Counted from the stretch's first letter, positions 41,646 to 54,693 are shown. The stretch is DNA of 64,000 bases from Bathynomus jamesi (GCA_023014485.1 JAJOZX010003208.1:458001-522000); one strand, 5' to 3'. Translations and numbers: made by a program. The notes: a model not told the origin generated them from the sequence alone.

Positions 41646-44402
41646 TATTAAATGACTCAGAATTTTAATGTAGTTTTAATCTCAATATTATAATTACATG
41701 ATGTGGATTTAATTGAAATTATCCAAGCTTGGAGGATCTCACTCTGAAATCAGGATTTCGTGTCGTCATTGTTCTTCATATTCTATAATTTTAAGTTGAA
41801 TCAGTAAATTAGGATTGGTTGAAGTAACTTAAAAATTTTACTCATCCATTAAAATTAGTTTCACGCACATTACTGAATCAGCTCATCAATCATACATCAA
41901 CCTCTACTCCGCATCAACATCTGTAATTACTTAATAGTTTTGCAACTCAAAAAATAATTAGAATGAAATTTCTGTATCACTATTTACAATAAACAGGAAT
42001 AATATCTTATTTTTTATAATGATATCGCTAGAAGATCTATATGAGTGAACTTAGAAGTTAGAGAAGGAGAAAAATGCAGCATCTTTCAGATTTCATATTT
42101 TTTATATGTGCACAGTTCATCTTTTTACTTCAGGATTGATTTTAGTTTTAATTGCTACTGTATAACATACTTTTTAGAATGATAATTACTAAACAATAGC
42201 CGTAGACATTGTAAACATTTCCCGAGTCGACTCCTTCCTTCCTCACATTTATAGATGCCGGTAATTTCTTGTTTCACCTATTCTACGGTTTTTAAGATTG
42301 TTGGCCATTCTTCATTGTTAAATAACATAAGCCCAATTAATCTGTACAAGTCATGTTTAGAGTGTTCTCCAATTGTATTTAACAGTTTGTCATTTTTTTT
42401 TTAAATGCTTCCATGTTCATATCAATTGTATCTGTGTATGATTACGTGAGGAAGCATGACTTCATCTGGGTGATGCACGAGAAGTAGGTTAGAATGCAGG
42501 CGGCTTGTTAGAGGTATGTAAGTTCGGGACACACTTATTTTTGACAGTCTCGAAGCACCACCAAGCATGGCATATGAAGCGCCGCGGGTGTAGAATTTAG
42601 CCATGTTTGGTGCTGGTTCATCAGGATGCCGATGTGAATGAATGTGTATGCTTTAGCTTCTACCTTTACTCCTCTTCTTTATCTTCTGTATTTTATATCC
42701 GAGCTGTCCACCTCACCCCAACTCATTTAGTATTAAATGAGGTTTTTGATAATGTATGAATGTGTACAGACAACTAGCGAATCGTCGCACTAATAGGGGG
42801 GGGGGGGGGGGGGGGGTCGAGGTGTACGACGAAGTGAAAAGCGTGATGATGCGGAGGTTCATTATGAAATACTGTGCGGTGTACTTACCTTACGACTTGA
42901 CATGTATATTAACTAAAGTGTACATAATTGTGAACGAGATTTTGTGTAATGCAAGCTTAGTAAAACATGGTTTGGCTCATCTTTAGGACAAAGCGGGAAA
43001 ATGCGAGTGCGATTGATGCGGAAGTGATGTACGATGATTCGGAGGTTATATAGAGGGGGTTAATGCGAAGGAGCGGATGTGTAACGGTTCGCGCGAGTTG
43101 TCTGTATGTATATACCATATGTATTTTCAAAGTAACTTAAGATTTCACAGGTTTCGTTGAATATTTCTCTGAATATTCAATTTTTCGGAGAGAAAGTTGT
43201 GTGGTTTATCCTTTGTAAAATCAGAAGAATATCGTAGATGTTTTCGCTGACATGGCAGTTATGTCGTTGAAGGTTTATTGAAGTTGTGTTGGGTATTTAA
43301 ACATTAGAAACCGCGAAACTAAGGGGTGTAACAAAATTCTTCATTGTTGTTTGCGAATTAAGAGAAAAATATCCTGATCAATTAAAAAAAAAAACCCTCA
43401 TTAATGACACATTCTTTCCTTGTGCTTCGAACACCAGTTTAACACGATTTCGAAAGGAACGCAGGGCTCAACCAAACAACCGTGTAATTTTGATGCTTTG
43501 CAAAGCCTGTGAGCATTCTGACTGACGTTTAGAATATTGCCTCGGCTCATTATTTCGTAATTGCACTCTCATTTTTGTACGGATTTAAACAGGTCAGTTT
43601 CCAGTCTATAGTCAGAATTCAATATATAAAAAAAAATTGATAAATTGATGTTTACAAAACTAGAGAATCCCCCCAAACCGGTTATGAATTTTGCTATACC
43701 CCATAACTACGTCAAAATAAATATAGAAACATTAAAGAATAAGTATTTGCTAAATAAAATTGGTGAGACAAGCTTTACATACAGTTTTCGTCTTAATTTT
43801 TTCTCATTTGATTTATCCGATAAGGAAATGGTAAACCGAACAGCAAATGTTATGGAACCCTGAGTTACTCTCACTTTCTCTTACTAAGAGACTGACTTTT
43901 GTAATACGTCTTAAAAGTTGTGTTAAATCTTATCAGTTTCTTTACTATCACACTTAGTACTGTAATGAAATTTCATATCCGGGAAAACTAATCTTACCTC
44001 GTATCTTCCAAGATTTTTTTTTTTACTTTTTTAGTTTGAGACCTAAACTCTGCCGTACGCGAGCTATAAGCATTTATTTTATGGTTTGGCAGGCAGGAAC
44101 TACGACGATTTCGTGTACATTCTCCAGTGCTACAGCTTTTTTCTCTGAAAAAGTATATGCTAAAACCATTTAAGATTTCACTGTAAAAGTGTCCTCAAGA
44201 GCGAGCACAATCCTTAATCAAATCTTTTAATATAGCAGCCACACTAAAAGTTTTGAAAATAATTTGGAAGTTCTTCAAGATATTATGGTCTGAGACTTCA
44301 TGTTCGACTTTAAAATGTTAGTGGCTTTTGCTGGCGTTACATCTGTTAAAGCATTCTTTGATAAGTGTTGTGCATGAGTTACATCCTTCGATGAATTTTA
44401 AA
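41646..44402. other. Gene-poor AT-rich stretch with a 21-G homopolymer
   Basis: A run of 21 G at 42796-42816 stands out. Short open frames (42422-42604, 42756-42986, 43645-43863) have no recognisable family and sit in biased sequence. GC-richer sequence near 42830-43110 (GCGG and GATGCGG repeats) hints at an unidentified element. Confidence 0.5.
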
Positions 44403-44970
44403 ATACTAGCATACCCGCCCGTCTTACGGGCGATTTTTGTTTAGGTAAATATGCCGATGCGTAGAATTATAATCAGTTACATAGCATACCCGCTAGACAG
44501 CGGTGCTGGGATCTTTGAAAACTGGTCTGTAGCAACAAATTTTATTATTATTATTATTATTATTACGGGCGGCAATGTGAAGCTCAAGATTTTCATAACT
44601 GCGTTCTTTTTTATAGTTTTATTAACCAAATAATTGAACCGACTAGTTGGGGGTTCATTTATTTGGTCAATAAAACTATAGTCATGAAAATCTTAAGCTT
44701 CACATTGCCCGTCCTACGAGCGGGATATTCTCTAAGCAAGTTTAACATTTAGAATTAGCTCACGAATCACTTAAATTTTAAATGCAGCTTCACAGATTTT
44801 ACTTGAAGCTGACGAAGCAGTTAAATTTCAACACACATTTTCATTCATTACTCGTCACCCCCATCCACCATATGAAGTTTGGTCGAAATCGGTTCAGAAA
44901 TGTAGTTTTATTTTGCGGACAGACAGACAAACAGATTTTAGGTGAATTATAGTAGTAATATCGTTTAAGT
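44403..44970 (+). repeat. RTE-type repeat tail with an internal inverted repeat
   Basis: Begins GCATACCCGCCCGTCTTACG and ends with ATGAAGTTTGGTCGAAATCG, GTTCAG and GACAGACAGACAAACAGATT, followed by AATTATAGTAGTAAT. The 'GTCGAAATCGGTTCA...GACAGACAGACA' tail is a widespread 3' signature of RTE-type LINEs and their SINEs in invertebrates. Inside, GGGCGGCAATGTGAAGC...AAAACTATAG-type arms (44568-44630 and 44652-44717) form an inverted repeat with an (ATT)n tract to its left at 44540-44565. Confidence 0.6.
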
Positions 44971-45619
44971 TTGTACACGTAATGAAATTGAAGTATTGTT
45001 CATGTTGAGCTTTTCAAATTTTTGTGAAAATCGGTGACGACGTGTTTTTGCTATTCAGCTTTTTTGTTTCGCATTCATAGAATTAGTCTAAGTGTGTATT
45101 TTTAACTTCGAGTTTGTTTAATGGAGGGATGGTAAAGAGTGAAGTATAAGAATTCAAAAAAATACAATTGTAATTTCAATAAGTATATTAAATATTTCAC
45201 CAATCATTCTACTTTTTCCTTCTCGGAAGATTATGCAAGCTAGCTATATACAACGCAAGTTATTTTAGAGATGGTAAGTGTCTCACGTTTTGCAATTCAA
45301 GCTGTGTTTTTGTTTCCCTTTTTCGGGATTTCAGGAGTAAATATTTTGGAACAGTATCATACCATTCTAATTTCTATGATTAGTGAAAACAATTATATTG
45401 TAAAACTTATGGTTAAACTTGATGGTCTTGATAGTTTATTTGAAAATTCAGTATGGTCTCTTCGTAAGGTTATTTCATTTTTAAAATTGTTAATTCCTTC
45501 AACTATGGTGTACCATTTTACTTGTAACACTTTTTATTATTCGCATTTGCTAAGATATTGTTTCATCTTTTTGTTTTACATTGTGAAAAATCATTAACAA
45601 AATTCTGAGATTCTTGTTT

Positions 45620-46040
45620 CATTGTCAACGGTTTTCCAAGTGTGAAACGATTTTATAGCCTCTATACACCAAGTTTTTATAATTGATAGCTTACAAGTCA
45701 AATGGGTATAAGGGCTATAGCTGACTTAGTCCTTTATCGGTAGGGTTTTAGATAAGTCTCTCAGACCCGAACCGTTACTTTTCATGTTCATATTAACATC
45801 CAAAGATGTATTTCATTATTTAGTTGTTCATGTGTGAATTTTAGTTTGCTTATTTTTTCAAGTTAAGTGAAAATTGGCAAGTTCCAATTTATTAAATAAA
45901 ACCATCCACATATCGAACGTACATATCTGATTTGAATTCAGTCTTATATTTCATGATCTTCTGAATATATATGCTATGTAGAATTCAGCAAATATATAGC
46001 ACAGGAGCAGTCCCATCGAAACTCCGTCCGTCCTATAAAT
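45620..46040 (-). pseudogene. Penelope-like retroelement relic
   Basis: On the minus strand GVSMGLLLCYIFAEFYIAYI (~46005-45945) is followed in a shifted frame by SDMYVRYVDGFI (~45935-45900), the order GVSMG...RYVDD expected of Penelope-like RT (the second Asp is Gly here). Then KLKFTHEQLNNEI (~45850-45810) and a frame-jumping segment to ~45620 resemble the post-RT region. Short and badly decayed. Confidence 0.5.
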
Positions 46041-46324
46041 ATGTCCTATCAGTGAATTCAGAATCAACTGATGGTTAACTTCACTCAGTCAGTTAATTCC
46101 TTCGCTAATGGTTCTATGCCCTATTTTTTAGAGTCGTGTCCAACGCTCGAAAACACACGATTATAACTTTAGCTGACCTCTTTCCCAGTACTCTACAACT
46201 TAACTAAACCCCCTCCACTCACTCACTCACTCTATGCACAGGTTTATATATGGGCGGAATGGTGCTCTATAAAAATGTTTAACTCTTCATACTTTCATAA
46301 ACTATTAATGCATCTATGAATAAA

Positions 46325-46355
<31 letters not shown>

Positions 46356-49300
46356 ACCCAGATAAATCTACACTGATTAATTTTAATGGAAAAGATTCTT
46401 CCACCAGTAGAAATGTATCTACATTGTTCAATAAACAAAATAATATTGACAAAAGAGTGAAGCTTAATTTCAGTTTTCTTGTTTCAAAGTGAAAGAAGGT
46501 GGGCTTTTTGGGACGATAATGAGAAAAATATTTAGACTTGCATACTAAAATAAATGTCAAAGTATACGATTTAATATGATGCAAAGGACAATTTATAATA
46601 AAAAGTACAGTACTATTTTTTTATAAAGATTTGTATTCTGTGACAAATCAGTACAGAGTATGTATACTCTAACGCTTTAGATTAAATTACATTGGGCTGC
46701 ACTGTGGCCATGTCCAAACAACACTTCCTGGTAGATCAGCGAAAGTGAACTGACATTGGGTTTGGATAGTTGACTGGTGTGTCCTCTGTATCCAGATGAT
46801 GTAGCGACCAGTTGCTCGAACTCCATGTTAAGCTGTAGGTCCCCTCTGTTAGTACGGATGCTAAATCATATATTTAACAAGTTGAACGTTTCAACTTTGA
46901 ATTTATGTTTCCATAATAAGTCACCAGCTCTGCTTATAAGGCGTTGCATTTTATACACAAGACGACATGGACTGCTTGCTTTTAAAAATTCAAAATATTA
47001 ACACGATATTTCTACCGTACGAAATTTCAGAATAGTGGTTTGATAGCTAAAAATCTTGCTTACGGTTCTGAAAATATATTTCTTTAGGACTAAGAAAAGC
47101 TGTACAACGGTTTGTAAAACATTCGGTTTCCAGTTTAAAATCTAAAAATGCTATAGCTATATGGTTCCTTTCTATAAAGCCACCTTCAAATATTCATACA
47201 GCAAGGTTGGAAACTTCCAACTGCTAGAATAATGCTCAGTAGGTTAAAAAATGTGAAAATAGCATATAGATTGAGCATTCAAAGTTGTATGCATGTTCAT
47301 TGTATGTAGAAAAATCTGAATGGCTATAGACAATTAAATAACCAGTTGCATATTTCAGTTTTTTAATCCACAATCTCAGCAATAAATTTACGTCTAATCA
47401 TCTGTAGCTGAACAAAATTTACAGTGGTAATTTTTTTATTTTTTTTTCTAGTCACCTAATTATGAACGTCACGAACAAATTTTCTTTAGGACTGTAAGGA
47501 AGGCTGCAAAACGGTCATTAACATTTGGTTTCCAATTTAAAACAAGACTATGCTCTGGTTGTATGTTCTTTTCTGGAAAATTATCATTCCAAACATTAAT
47601 ATAATAAGGCTGTAGGCTTACAAGTATATCGTAACAGCAAAATTTTCATTTCTCGAAACGGCCCAACACAGGTAAAGTAATTTAGCTAAAGCTAAATAAC
47701 TATTAAATATTCATAAACTATATAGGAAGAAAAGAAGACAGTGTTTAACCGATAGCTAGGTTTAATAAGCGGACTATAACCACAACGCCGGCACATTAAT
47801 GACACTTCTATTAACCTAACAATCTAACTTAAGCCACATGGTTTGGTTAAATTGTTAGGCCGTGTTAGACTGTTATTGTCTTGTGGATGTGGCCAATGAT
47901 CACAATAAGCAAGGTTTCCTTAGTATACCGAGAACTAGAGGGGCCTACTGAAAGGTGATACTTACCTTTACATCGGAGTAATTTTTGTTTGTAGTAAGCA
48001 AATGTATAAAATCGTTTTATTTATATGGTCATTGGTCACTAATAATACTGAACAATAGTTCATTTAATAAAAATAACTATGAAATTATAAAAAAAAAAAA
48101 CATTTAAAAATAAGTGTGTGTAATTTTTGATGTTTCACCAAACTCACTCTTCCAATGGATGAAATAGAAGCTTCATCCAACAGAAACTTGGAGTGGTCTT
48201 AACCTGGTAAACAATAATAATTAATTAGCGAATAGCTGATGGACTGCCAACTCATTCGGTGAGAAGTCAACTGGAGCAATATTTCCTCTCATTCTTGTGG
48301 TTCTCAAAGTTATTTATTAAAAAAGAACATTTTTTCATGCAAAATTTATTGTCCTATAATGAATTGGTCACTGGGAAAATTAACTTAAAGAAAATTCAAT
48401 CGAAAATACATTTTTTTTCTCTCGTCTTTATTTGAGTATTTAAAACTACATTTTGCATAATATATATATTTTTATATATCAGCCGGGCAGAGACTACACA
48501 GCTACACCCTATGTTCCTCCTGTAGGGGAGAATGACACATCCTAGCCTCGGTCTCTAAACTCTCGTACTAGACTACATGTCATTTATATAACAAAATACA
48601 CAAACTAGAATTTATCTAAAAATAGCACAATTATCTCTATTGTGTACAATACATATCAGCATATAATTTCTCCATATCAAGTATAAAAATTTCAAATTTT
48701 ATAGAATCACTTTTCTTTCATAAACAGTCTTTAAACTCAAAAATCAAGAGTAGATTATTTTTCGAATGTTTTTTCAAAACAGCACAGCTTACTTTTGACT
48801 CACAAAAGAATAAAATTTAATACCTTGTTCAAACATGGCCATTCAATGTACAAAAAAGTTTTCAATTCAAAAAGTCTTTAGCAAAAGGCAAGACATGCTT
48901 TATTAACTGGACAGAAATGTTCAGCGTGCAGTTATTAACTTGTGCATTTTTATCTAAAAATAAACTTAAATTATCTCACTGCAAATGAATGATTTTTAAA
49001 AGTTTTTATTTTTAGTTATGGAAAGGAACATTTAAGTTTTGGCGACACAGAATAGACAAAAATTTTAAAATACTTCAAATGAATTTTGGATTAACCACTT
49101 GAATGAGTATATAAAATAAATGCCCTAAACATTGTGTATATACTGTAAGTACAAATGAATGGAGTATGCGCGTGTGTGGTACGACTATGGAATAAATTTC
49201 TCTACTGAACCTTGACAGCAAAAAGTTTTACAATAAAGAAATTAAAAAATATTGCAACCTTGCTTCTGTGTTTCTTCCTTGAAAGGAACCTTCTTTTCGT

Positions 49301-51814
49301 CCGTAGCTGCTTAATTTTTTTTTTATTCTTTTTAGTAAAAAATTTTCACAAACTTAACACTTTCTATAGAATTCTTTATGCTCTGAAAGTGCTATCAAAC
49401 GAAAAAAAGATACCTTTGAATACTTTTAAAGATAAGCAGTGAGATTTTAAATATGGTATTTACATAGCATTAATGTATAAAATAAAAGTTTAATAATAAT
49501 AATAATTGTTCATACTAATACTGCAATCATTTTTGTATACTTGGAAGTACATAGGATATGGAAGGTAGTTCCAAACCAAAAATAAAGAATACTATATATT
49601 TTTAGAATACTTTTCATTTCATTTGAAGATGTTAACTCGAACTTAAAACTACGCTTACAACTGATTCTTAAGTATGATATTGATTGATTTGTTTCTACTT
49701 TTTGGTACCAGTTTCTGGTTAGATCTTTGAAGTTTGCAAGAATCTTTAAATAAAAAATAAATAATGACATTGTTTCATTTGGAAAAGTTGAGAAGGTAGA
49801 GCTTAAGTAGCTAAATGAAATATTTCTTATAAATAGTGATTATAAAATTAAATATCTACTGAAAATAACTTTTATTAAAAAAAAAAAATACAAAAGGGGG
49901 TTAATGATCACTCAGGGATAAGAGACGACCAGCCAACAGGGTTAAAACAAGGAGTGGAAGCTGACCTCTTTCACCTATCCTTTCCCCACGTACAAAATTT
50001 GCAAGAATTTATCACATCTACAAGAACTTAAAAGTAATAACTAGAACCAATGATTGTCTCTGAATAGCTAACCTAAACACAACCTCCTCTACATCAGTAG
50101 AGATGTGGATGGGTGTGAATGGTTGCACAAACCCAAGTTAAAAAAGAAAAATGGGAATGTATGAACCCAATATACATAATTATATAAAACAAGGGCATAA
50201 ACCCCTTAGTTACATTGGCCACCTCTTCCTTTTAATAGTAAAAAGGGTACAAGGAACAAATAAAAGTGATTTTATAAGTAGCTTTCAATTTTAAATACAA
50301 TCTTCATCCAATGACAGCTCTCATCAATTTTCTTACAATATGTTACCTCTCACTGAACACACTATACAAGTATTATTCTCTAACCATTTCCTGCAAACCG
50401 TTCTAAAATACTGACTGAGGGAAAAATCCCTTTCTTAGGAAGTGAAGGTCATTGACTGGCGATCAGGAACTGTAGGTGATTTATCACAATTAATTGGCAA
50501 TTCATGGCACAGCATTTGGGCAGCATACGGGAGGATATTGCGAGTGTGAAGTTATGTTAGACTATTAAATTTATCACACCGTTATGATGGATAATTAAAC
50601 TAACAAATTCATTATGTATGAAACAATAAGAAAATATGACAAAAATATTTAGTGGATGCCTCTAATAACTAAAACTGATTTCTGATAGGTTTTAATTCCC
50701 AAATTATGGTACTGGTACTGATTAATAGTGAAAATCTTCATTTTGAAAATGGATTAGCTAAGATTCATTTATCAGTTATAAAAAGATAATTCTGAGAATG
50801 AGGAAAAAAAGTACTGTCAGTTAGAACAAAAGATTATTTTATTATACATTTCATACTTCAAACAATCTCATAATCATTCCTTTTGTTCTTGAATGCTATC
50901 TCAGTAAGCAAAAATATAATTCCTTTTATTTTGATATTCTACCACAGGTGGGAGATATACCAAAATAATGGCTGAGAGAGAGAGAAAGAGAGAGAGAGTG
51001 CATCTTAAGGATGGATGTTTTATTATTATACTTAAAATTGAAAGCCTGGTACACAAAATGGAATAAATTTGTATGGTTGTAACTCAGGATTTGGAATTGC
51101 TGAAACAAGTTTTAGAGCACAGGTAGACTTTTATACTGGTCAGTTGAGTTAGTTTTAAATATGAAACAAAATGAAGATAAGAAATTTCCAAGATATTGGA
51201 AAAAATAGGAAGAGTTTAATATAATTTGTATTTTGGTTTTCAATTTAAAAATATAAAGTTTAGTAGCAATTTCCAATTACTCCTGAGGGGAATCTGGGAT
51301 CTATTTCTGGCAAGGGGTTGTCTTTTGCTTTTCTATCACACCTGAGGTAGTAGCTACTAAGATTTACATTTGGACTGCTGGTCTGGTACAACCTTTGCAT
51401 AGGATAAGTCTACCATCTAACAGGTAAAAAGATTAATGCGGCTTCATTAAAAATAAGAAAAGGAACTTAATATCTACCCTGATACAGTGTTCAAAACAAT
51501 AGGAAATTCTACATCAATAAATAAAAACTTTTCCATATTTAAAAGAATTTTTCCTTTTAAAAAATAATAACAGTTTCAAGGGTTAACAAACGAGAAAGCG
51601 ACTCTTACGAAGCTGAGACTGACGTTGGTGGCTGCACTGACCGAAAGTGTGATTCCTGGTGGGCGCATAGTGGAAGACGGTGGATTGTGCGCCGTTTTGC
51701 TCCAGTTCTTCCAATGAGGCGCTAGCGGAGGAGAAAATGCCCCTCAAAAGCCCCGTCTCCAAAGAGGAGGAGGAGGAGGAGAGCTCGAGCAAAACTTTAA
51801 GGCCAGACTTTCAA
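46041..51814. other. Long AT-rich region without an identified gene
   Basis: Contains a (TA)n tract at 46328-46355, a diverged direct repeat (47083-47150 and 47478-47545), a GA-rich tract at 50974-50998 and scattered A/T runs. None of the short open frames resembles a known protein. The right part (from ~51000) may be the 3' untranslated region of the minus-strand gene PSMG4 or of the HMG-box gene. TTTATT (AATAAA on the minus strand) occurs at ~50836, 50925 and 51018. Confidence 0.5.
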
Positions 51815-52153
51815 TCACGCAGACAAATGACAAATCAGCTGTTCCTCCATGTGCAACGATAAAGTCTCGTTGGGAAGGTTTGCGCTGAGCAAGATATTCT
51901 GGCCAGTCCGCATCTTTAGTCTCTCTGCCAGATGGCAGAATTGTCCATCACCGGCGGGGCCGAGTAAGGTGGACACGGCGGGTGGCGCCCCCTGTATACG
52001 GGATCCAAAGGCCCCAACAAGACCCCCCATTCGCCCCTCTTCGGTTCCTACCCACACAAACACACTTCCCTCCAAGCGAAGCACTTGGTAGAAGAGAGTT
52101 ACGTCACCTGCACAGCTTGAGAATTCTTCTATACGAAGATTGGAGGAACTCAT
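51815..52153 (-). CDS. PSMG4: Proteasome assembly chaperone 4, intronless
   Basis: 112 codons. PSMG4 pairs with PSMG3 and helps assemble the alpha ring of the 20S proteasome in the cytosol. The family pattern is clear: a short N-terminal strand (IEEFSSCAGDVTLFYQVLRL), the core EGSVFVWVGTEEGRMGGLVG, AFGSRIQGAPPAVSTLLG, the helix FCHLAERLKMRTGQNILLSA and NLPNETLSLHMEEQLICHL at the end. PSMG4 proteins are usually ~120 residues with the same F-x-WVG, STLLG and LA-x-RL-x2-+-T-x-Q-x5-NL positions. The start at 52153 has A at -3 (AAAATGA); there is no in-frame ATG upstream, only a TTG. The whole protein lies in one exon. The HMG-box exon lies ~0.83 kb upstream on the same strand. A processed retrocopy is possible, but no poly(A) tail or target duplication is evident. 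Confidence 0.85.
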   Translation of the reverse strand: MSSSNLRIEEFSSCAGDVTLFYQVLRLEGSVFVWVGTEEGRMGGLVGAFGSRIQGAPPAVSTLLGPAGDGQFCHLAERLKMRTGQNILLSANLPNETLSLHMEEQLICHLSA

Positions 52154-52983
52154 TTTGACGGAGCTTGGCACAAAGCACTCGGTTAGGCAACAACTCAAAA
52201 TGTCTATGGACTGATTATTCTTATGTTTATGTTCGCCTCGAGTTTTCGTCTGGCTTTATTTATAGTTAGAAATACAAATGTTGCATATAAATTAGTTACA
52301 GTATTTTATAATGATGCTACAAAACTGGTTTTGCTTTAAAGGCAAACGGGTTGAATGAACTCTGAGCGACTCAGAAACAACAGAATCTAGATTAAGCTAC
52401 ATCACTATGTTCTGACAAAAATTTGTCAACGGAGGCAATGAACAATCAATGGCATGTTTTTCTCGCGAAGGACAACTGAGGATGACTCGAAATAGGAACT
52501 TCAACTATGTATGAGGAATGTTTCAGATTTCACCATCTGTTTCTTTCATCGGATCTGAAAAGTAGAAGCCTTGTTTATAAATTTTATACGAGCATTCTTA
52601 AGACATTCAAATACACACGCTGATATTCCAAAATATTTCACATTTTAAAACGCATCGCAAATTTATGAACAATTTCATGCATTGTATACATATTTCAGCC
52701 TTATATACCACATTCCTTTACTACAAGGCAGTCATTACCTTGTGATATCAACTATACATCCTCAATTTTTATAAATCTAGAAGTGTTCTGAAAAGAAAAA
52801 AAAAATAAATGTTGCAGTTTAGGAATGATGTGCATGCTATGGTGGACAAACTGATTAAGGTTATTAGGATCATGCAGAACGAGTTAAAAAGAAATTTAAA
52901 GGAGGCGGAGTGCTAGGGCCTCAAATAGCGCCATGCAAGAAGGAAGCAAGAGAATGCCTCCAAGGGCTGCGAATCGTCGTTAC
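52154..52983. other. Spacer between PSMG4 and the HMG-box exon
   Basis: AT-rich, with no repeat or gene recognised. If the donor at 52984 is used, the first part belongs to an intron of the HMG-box gene, and PSMG4 would then lie within or just beyond that gene on the same strand. It also must hold the PSMG4 promoter, for which no motif could be singled out. Confidence 0.5.
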
Positions 52984-54158
52984 CTTCGTCGCTACTGCAG
53001 GAGCCTCTGGCCCCCAGGGATCGGGGGGCGGAGAGATCGAGGGCCAGCGAAGGAGGGTTGGTCGCGGGAGAGGACGAAGAAGGGGGGGAGCTCTGACGGG
53101 CTCTCGAGGGCGAGGGGGCCTTTTGGCTGGGGCTCACACGGCCCCCGTTCGCTGACATTTGAGAAGAAGTGAGTAACGAAAAGAGGTTCATGTTCATGCC
53201 AATATTGGAAAGAGGGCTCGAAGTCATGGCTGTAGAGGTGACCGGATTCTGAAGCTCTAATCCACCGAGAGACCCTAGGCTGGATGATGCTGACGTCACC
53301 GGAGGGCTATTTCCATTGACTTGGGAAGTGGCGTTCTGGTAAATGTTTTTCATGGCCTCGTAGTAGTAGTTCTTTGCTGCCTCCGAATACATGGATTTTA
53401 AAAGTTCGGGATTCGCCATCATAGTCTGCATTAGAGACTGATTAAGAGCTGCCAACATCAGTGGACTTAAATGGCTCAGAGGATTAATCATGTTGAGCAA
53501 TGGGTTTGGATTTTGCTGTTTTTGCTGTTCCAAATGTTTCTGTTGTTGTTCCAGCTGTTCTCTTTGCTGTTTCTGAAGTCTCTCCATTTCCTTTTCTCTT
53601 AAGGCCTGTAACTCTTGCTCTCTTTGCTGTTGCAATTCTCTTTCTCTTTCTTTTTCAGCCAATTTTCTTTCCTCGTACTCTTTCATATCTTTGATATATC
53701 GCTGTCGATCTTGTTCAGAAAGCTCATTGAATTTCTGTTTTTCAACTTCCCCCATATTCCTCCAAAGTTCTCCAGCTCGTTTACCGAAATCAGCGAACTG
53801 AGGAAACTCTTTCCCTTCTTCCATCAACTTCCGCTTGAAATAGGCGCAGAAATGCATAAAAGGCGTGCAAGCTTTCTTGGGCATGTCTGGTTGCCTTCTT
53901 CTCTTCTTCTTCCTTCTCCTGGTAGGACCAGGAAGTGTGACCGCTTGAGGTGGGATTCGAGATGCAGTTGAGTTTTGTAGAAGGGCCTCGTAGGAGCGCA
54001 TGATATTGCAGCCATTTTGCCTGGCCTGAGCGGCTGCAGTCAGATTTCCAATTCCTCCAAGCCCCCCAATGGCGCCCCCCAATCCGGTGGCCCCCCGCTG
54101 CGACAGAAGTTTCAGAAGGTCCGTCTGCGCCTGCGCCGCACTTGAACCATTCTCTCCA
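52984..54158 (-). CDS. HMG-box / coiled-coil protein, one large internal exon
   Basis: A ~390-residue exon on the minus strand. The acceptor GTTTGTTGTTCTGGTGTTGCAG ends at 54159; donor GACGAAG/GTAACG follows 52984. Residues ~80-90 are a basic run (RRRKKKRRR, probable nuclear signal). Residues 92-163 form a single HMG box (PKKACTPFMHFCAYFKRKLM, GKRAGELWRNMGEVEKQKFN, DRQRYIKDMKEYEERK), closer to HMGB-type than SOX-type boxes. Residues 164-230 are a long Glu/Arg/Gln coiled coil. A Leu/Met/Asn-rich segment follows (LLNMINPLSHLSPLMLAALN, YYYEAMKNIYQ), and a Ser/Pro-rich part ends in LALDLSAPRSLGARGSCSSD. The box suggests non-specific or bent-DNA binding in the nucleus and the coiled coil oligomerisation. 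I do not recognise the family. If the donor is not used the frame runs 24 more codons to a stop at 52913, a less convincing ending. Confidence 0.75.
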
Positions 54159-54693
54159 CTGCAACACCAGAACAACAAACTCACTTTTGGCCTTCAAAGA
54201 GCGTGCCACTATTATGTGGCAGCGGCAGTGGCATTAAAGGCAACAAAGAGACAATGATGCTGAGAAAAAGGAAACTCCCAGCACCATCACCCGCCTGAGG
54301 TCAGTCGAGGAAAGACCTCAAGCACGATATAAAATTGCTCACTGCTATTACTCACCATTTTGCACTGTTGTCTTGTTTTTATGTGCAAGTGAGCAGTCAA
54401 GTACGAACAGTGCAAAATATCAAAAGATGTGAAAACATTAAAAGTAATAATAAAAATCATGATGCAAAGCTCTGTCAAGCTGTGCCTACACTTGATACCA
54501 ATAAATGAGATTAAACTTTGCATCGACATTAAATAAAAAAGATATTAATATATAGTATAAAACATGGCAAAACTTCAAAGCAAGAATAGTAAATTTATGA
54601 TTAATAAAAAAATGCACAGCAATCAAGTATATTATTAAAATGTGAAGAAATATTAATAAAATCCCACCCCAAATAACTATTATAAATTGTGCT

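Noticed and set aside
42756..42986. Poly-Gly frame across the G homopolymer
   Set aside because: Caused by the 21-G run, whose length is also unreliable in sequencing. There is no family resemblance.
45271..45597. 108-codon hydrophobic frame, possibly a membrane protein
   Set aside because: Phe/Leu/Ile-rich because of T-rich DNA. There is no recognisable family or splice or initiation context, and a Penelope relic lies next to it on the other strand.
51583..51862. Frames with poly-Ser or poly-Glu downstream of PSMG4
   Set aside because: They derive from a GAG/CTC trinucleotide run in the probable PSMG4 3' untranslated region.
52910..54257. Plus-strand frames of 60-120 codons opposite the HMG-box exon
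   Set aside because: They are shadows of the minus-strand exon with low-complexity composition and no conserved motif.
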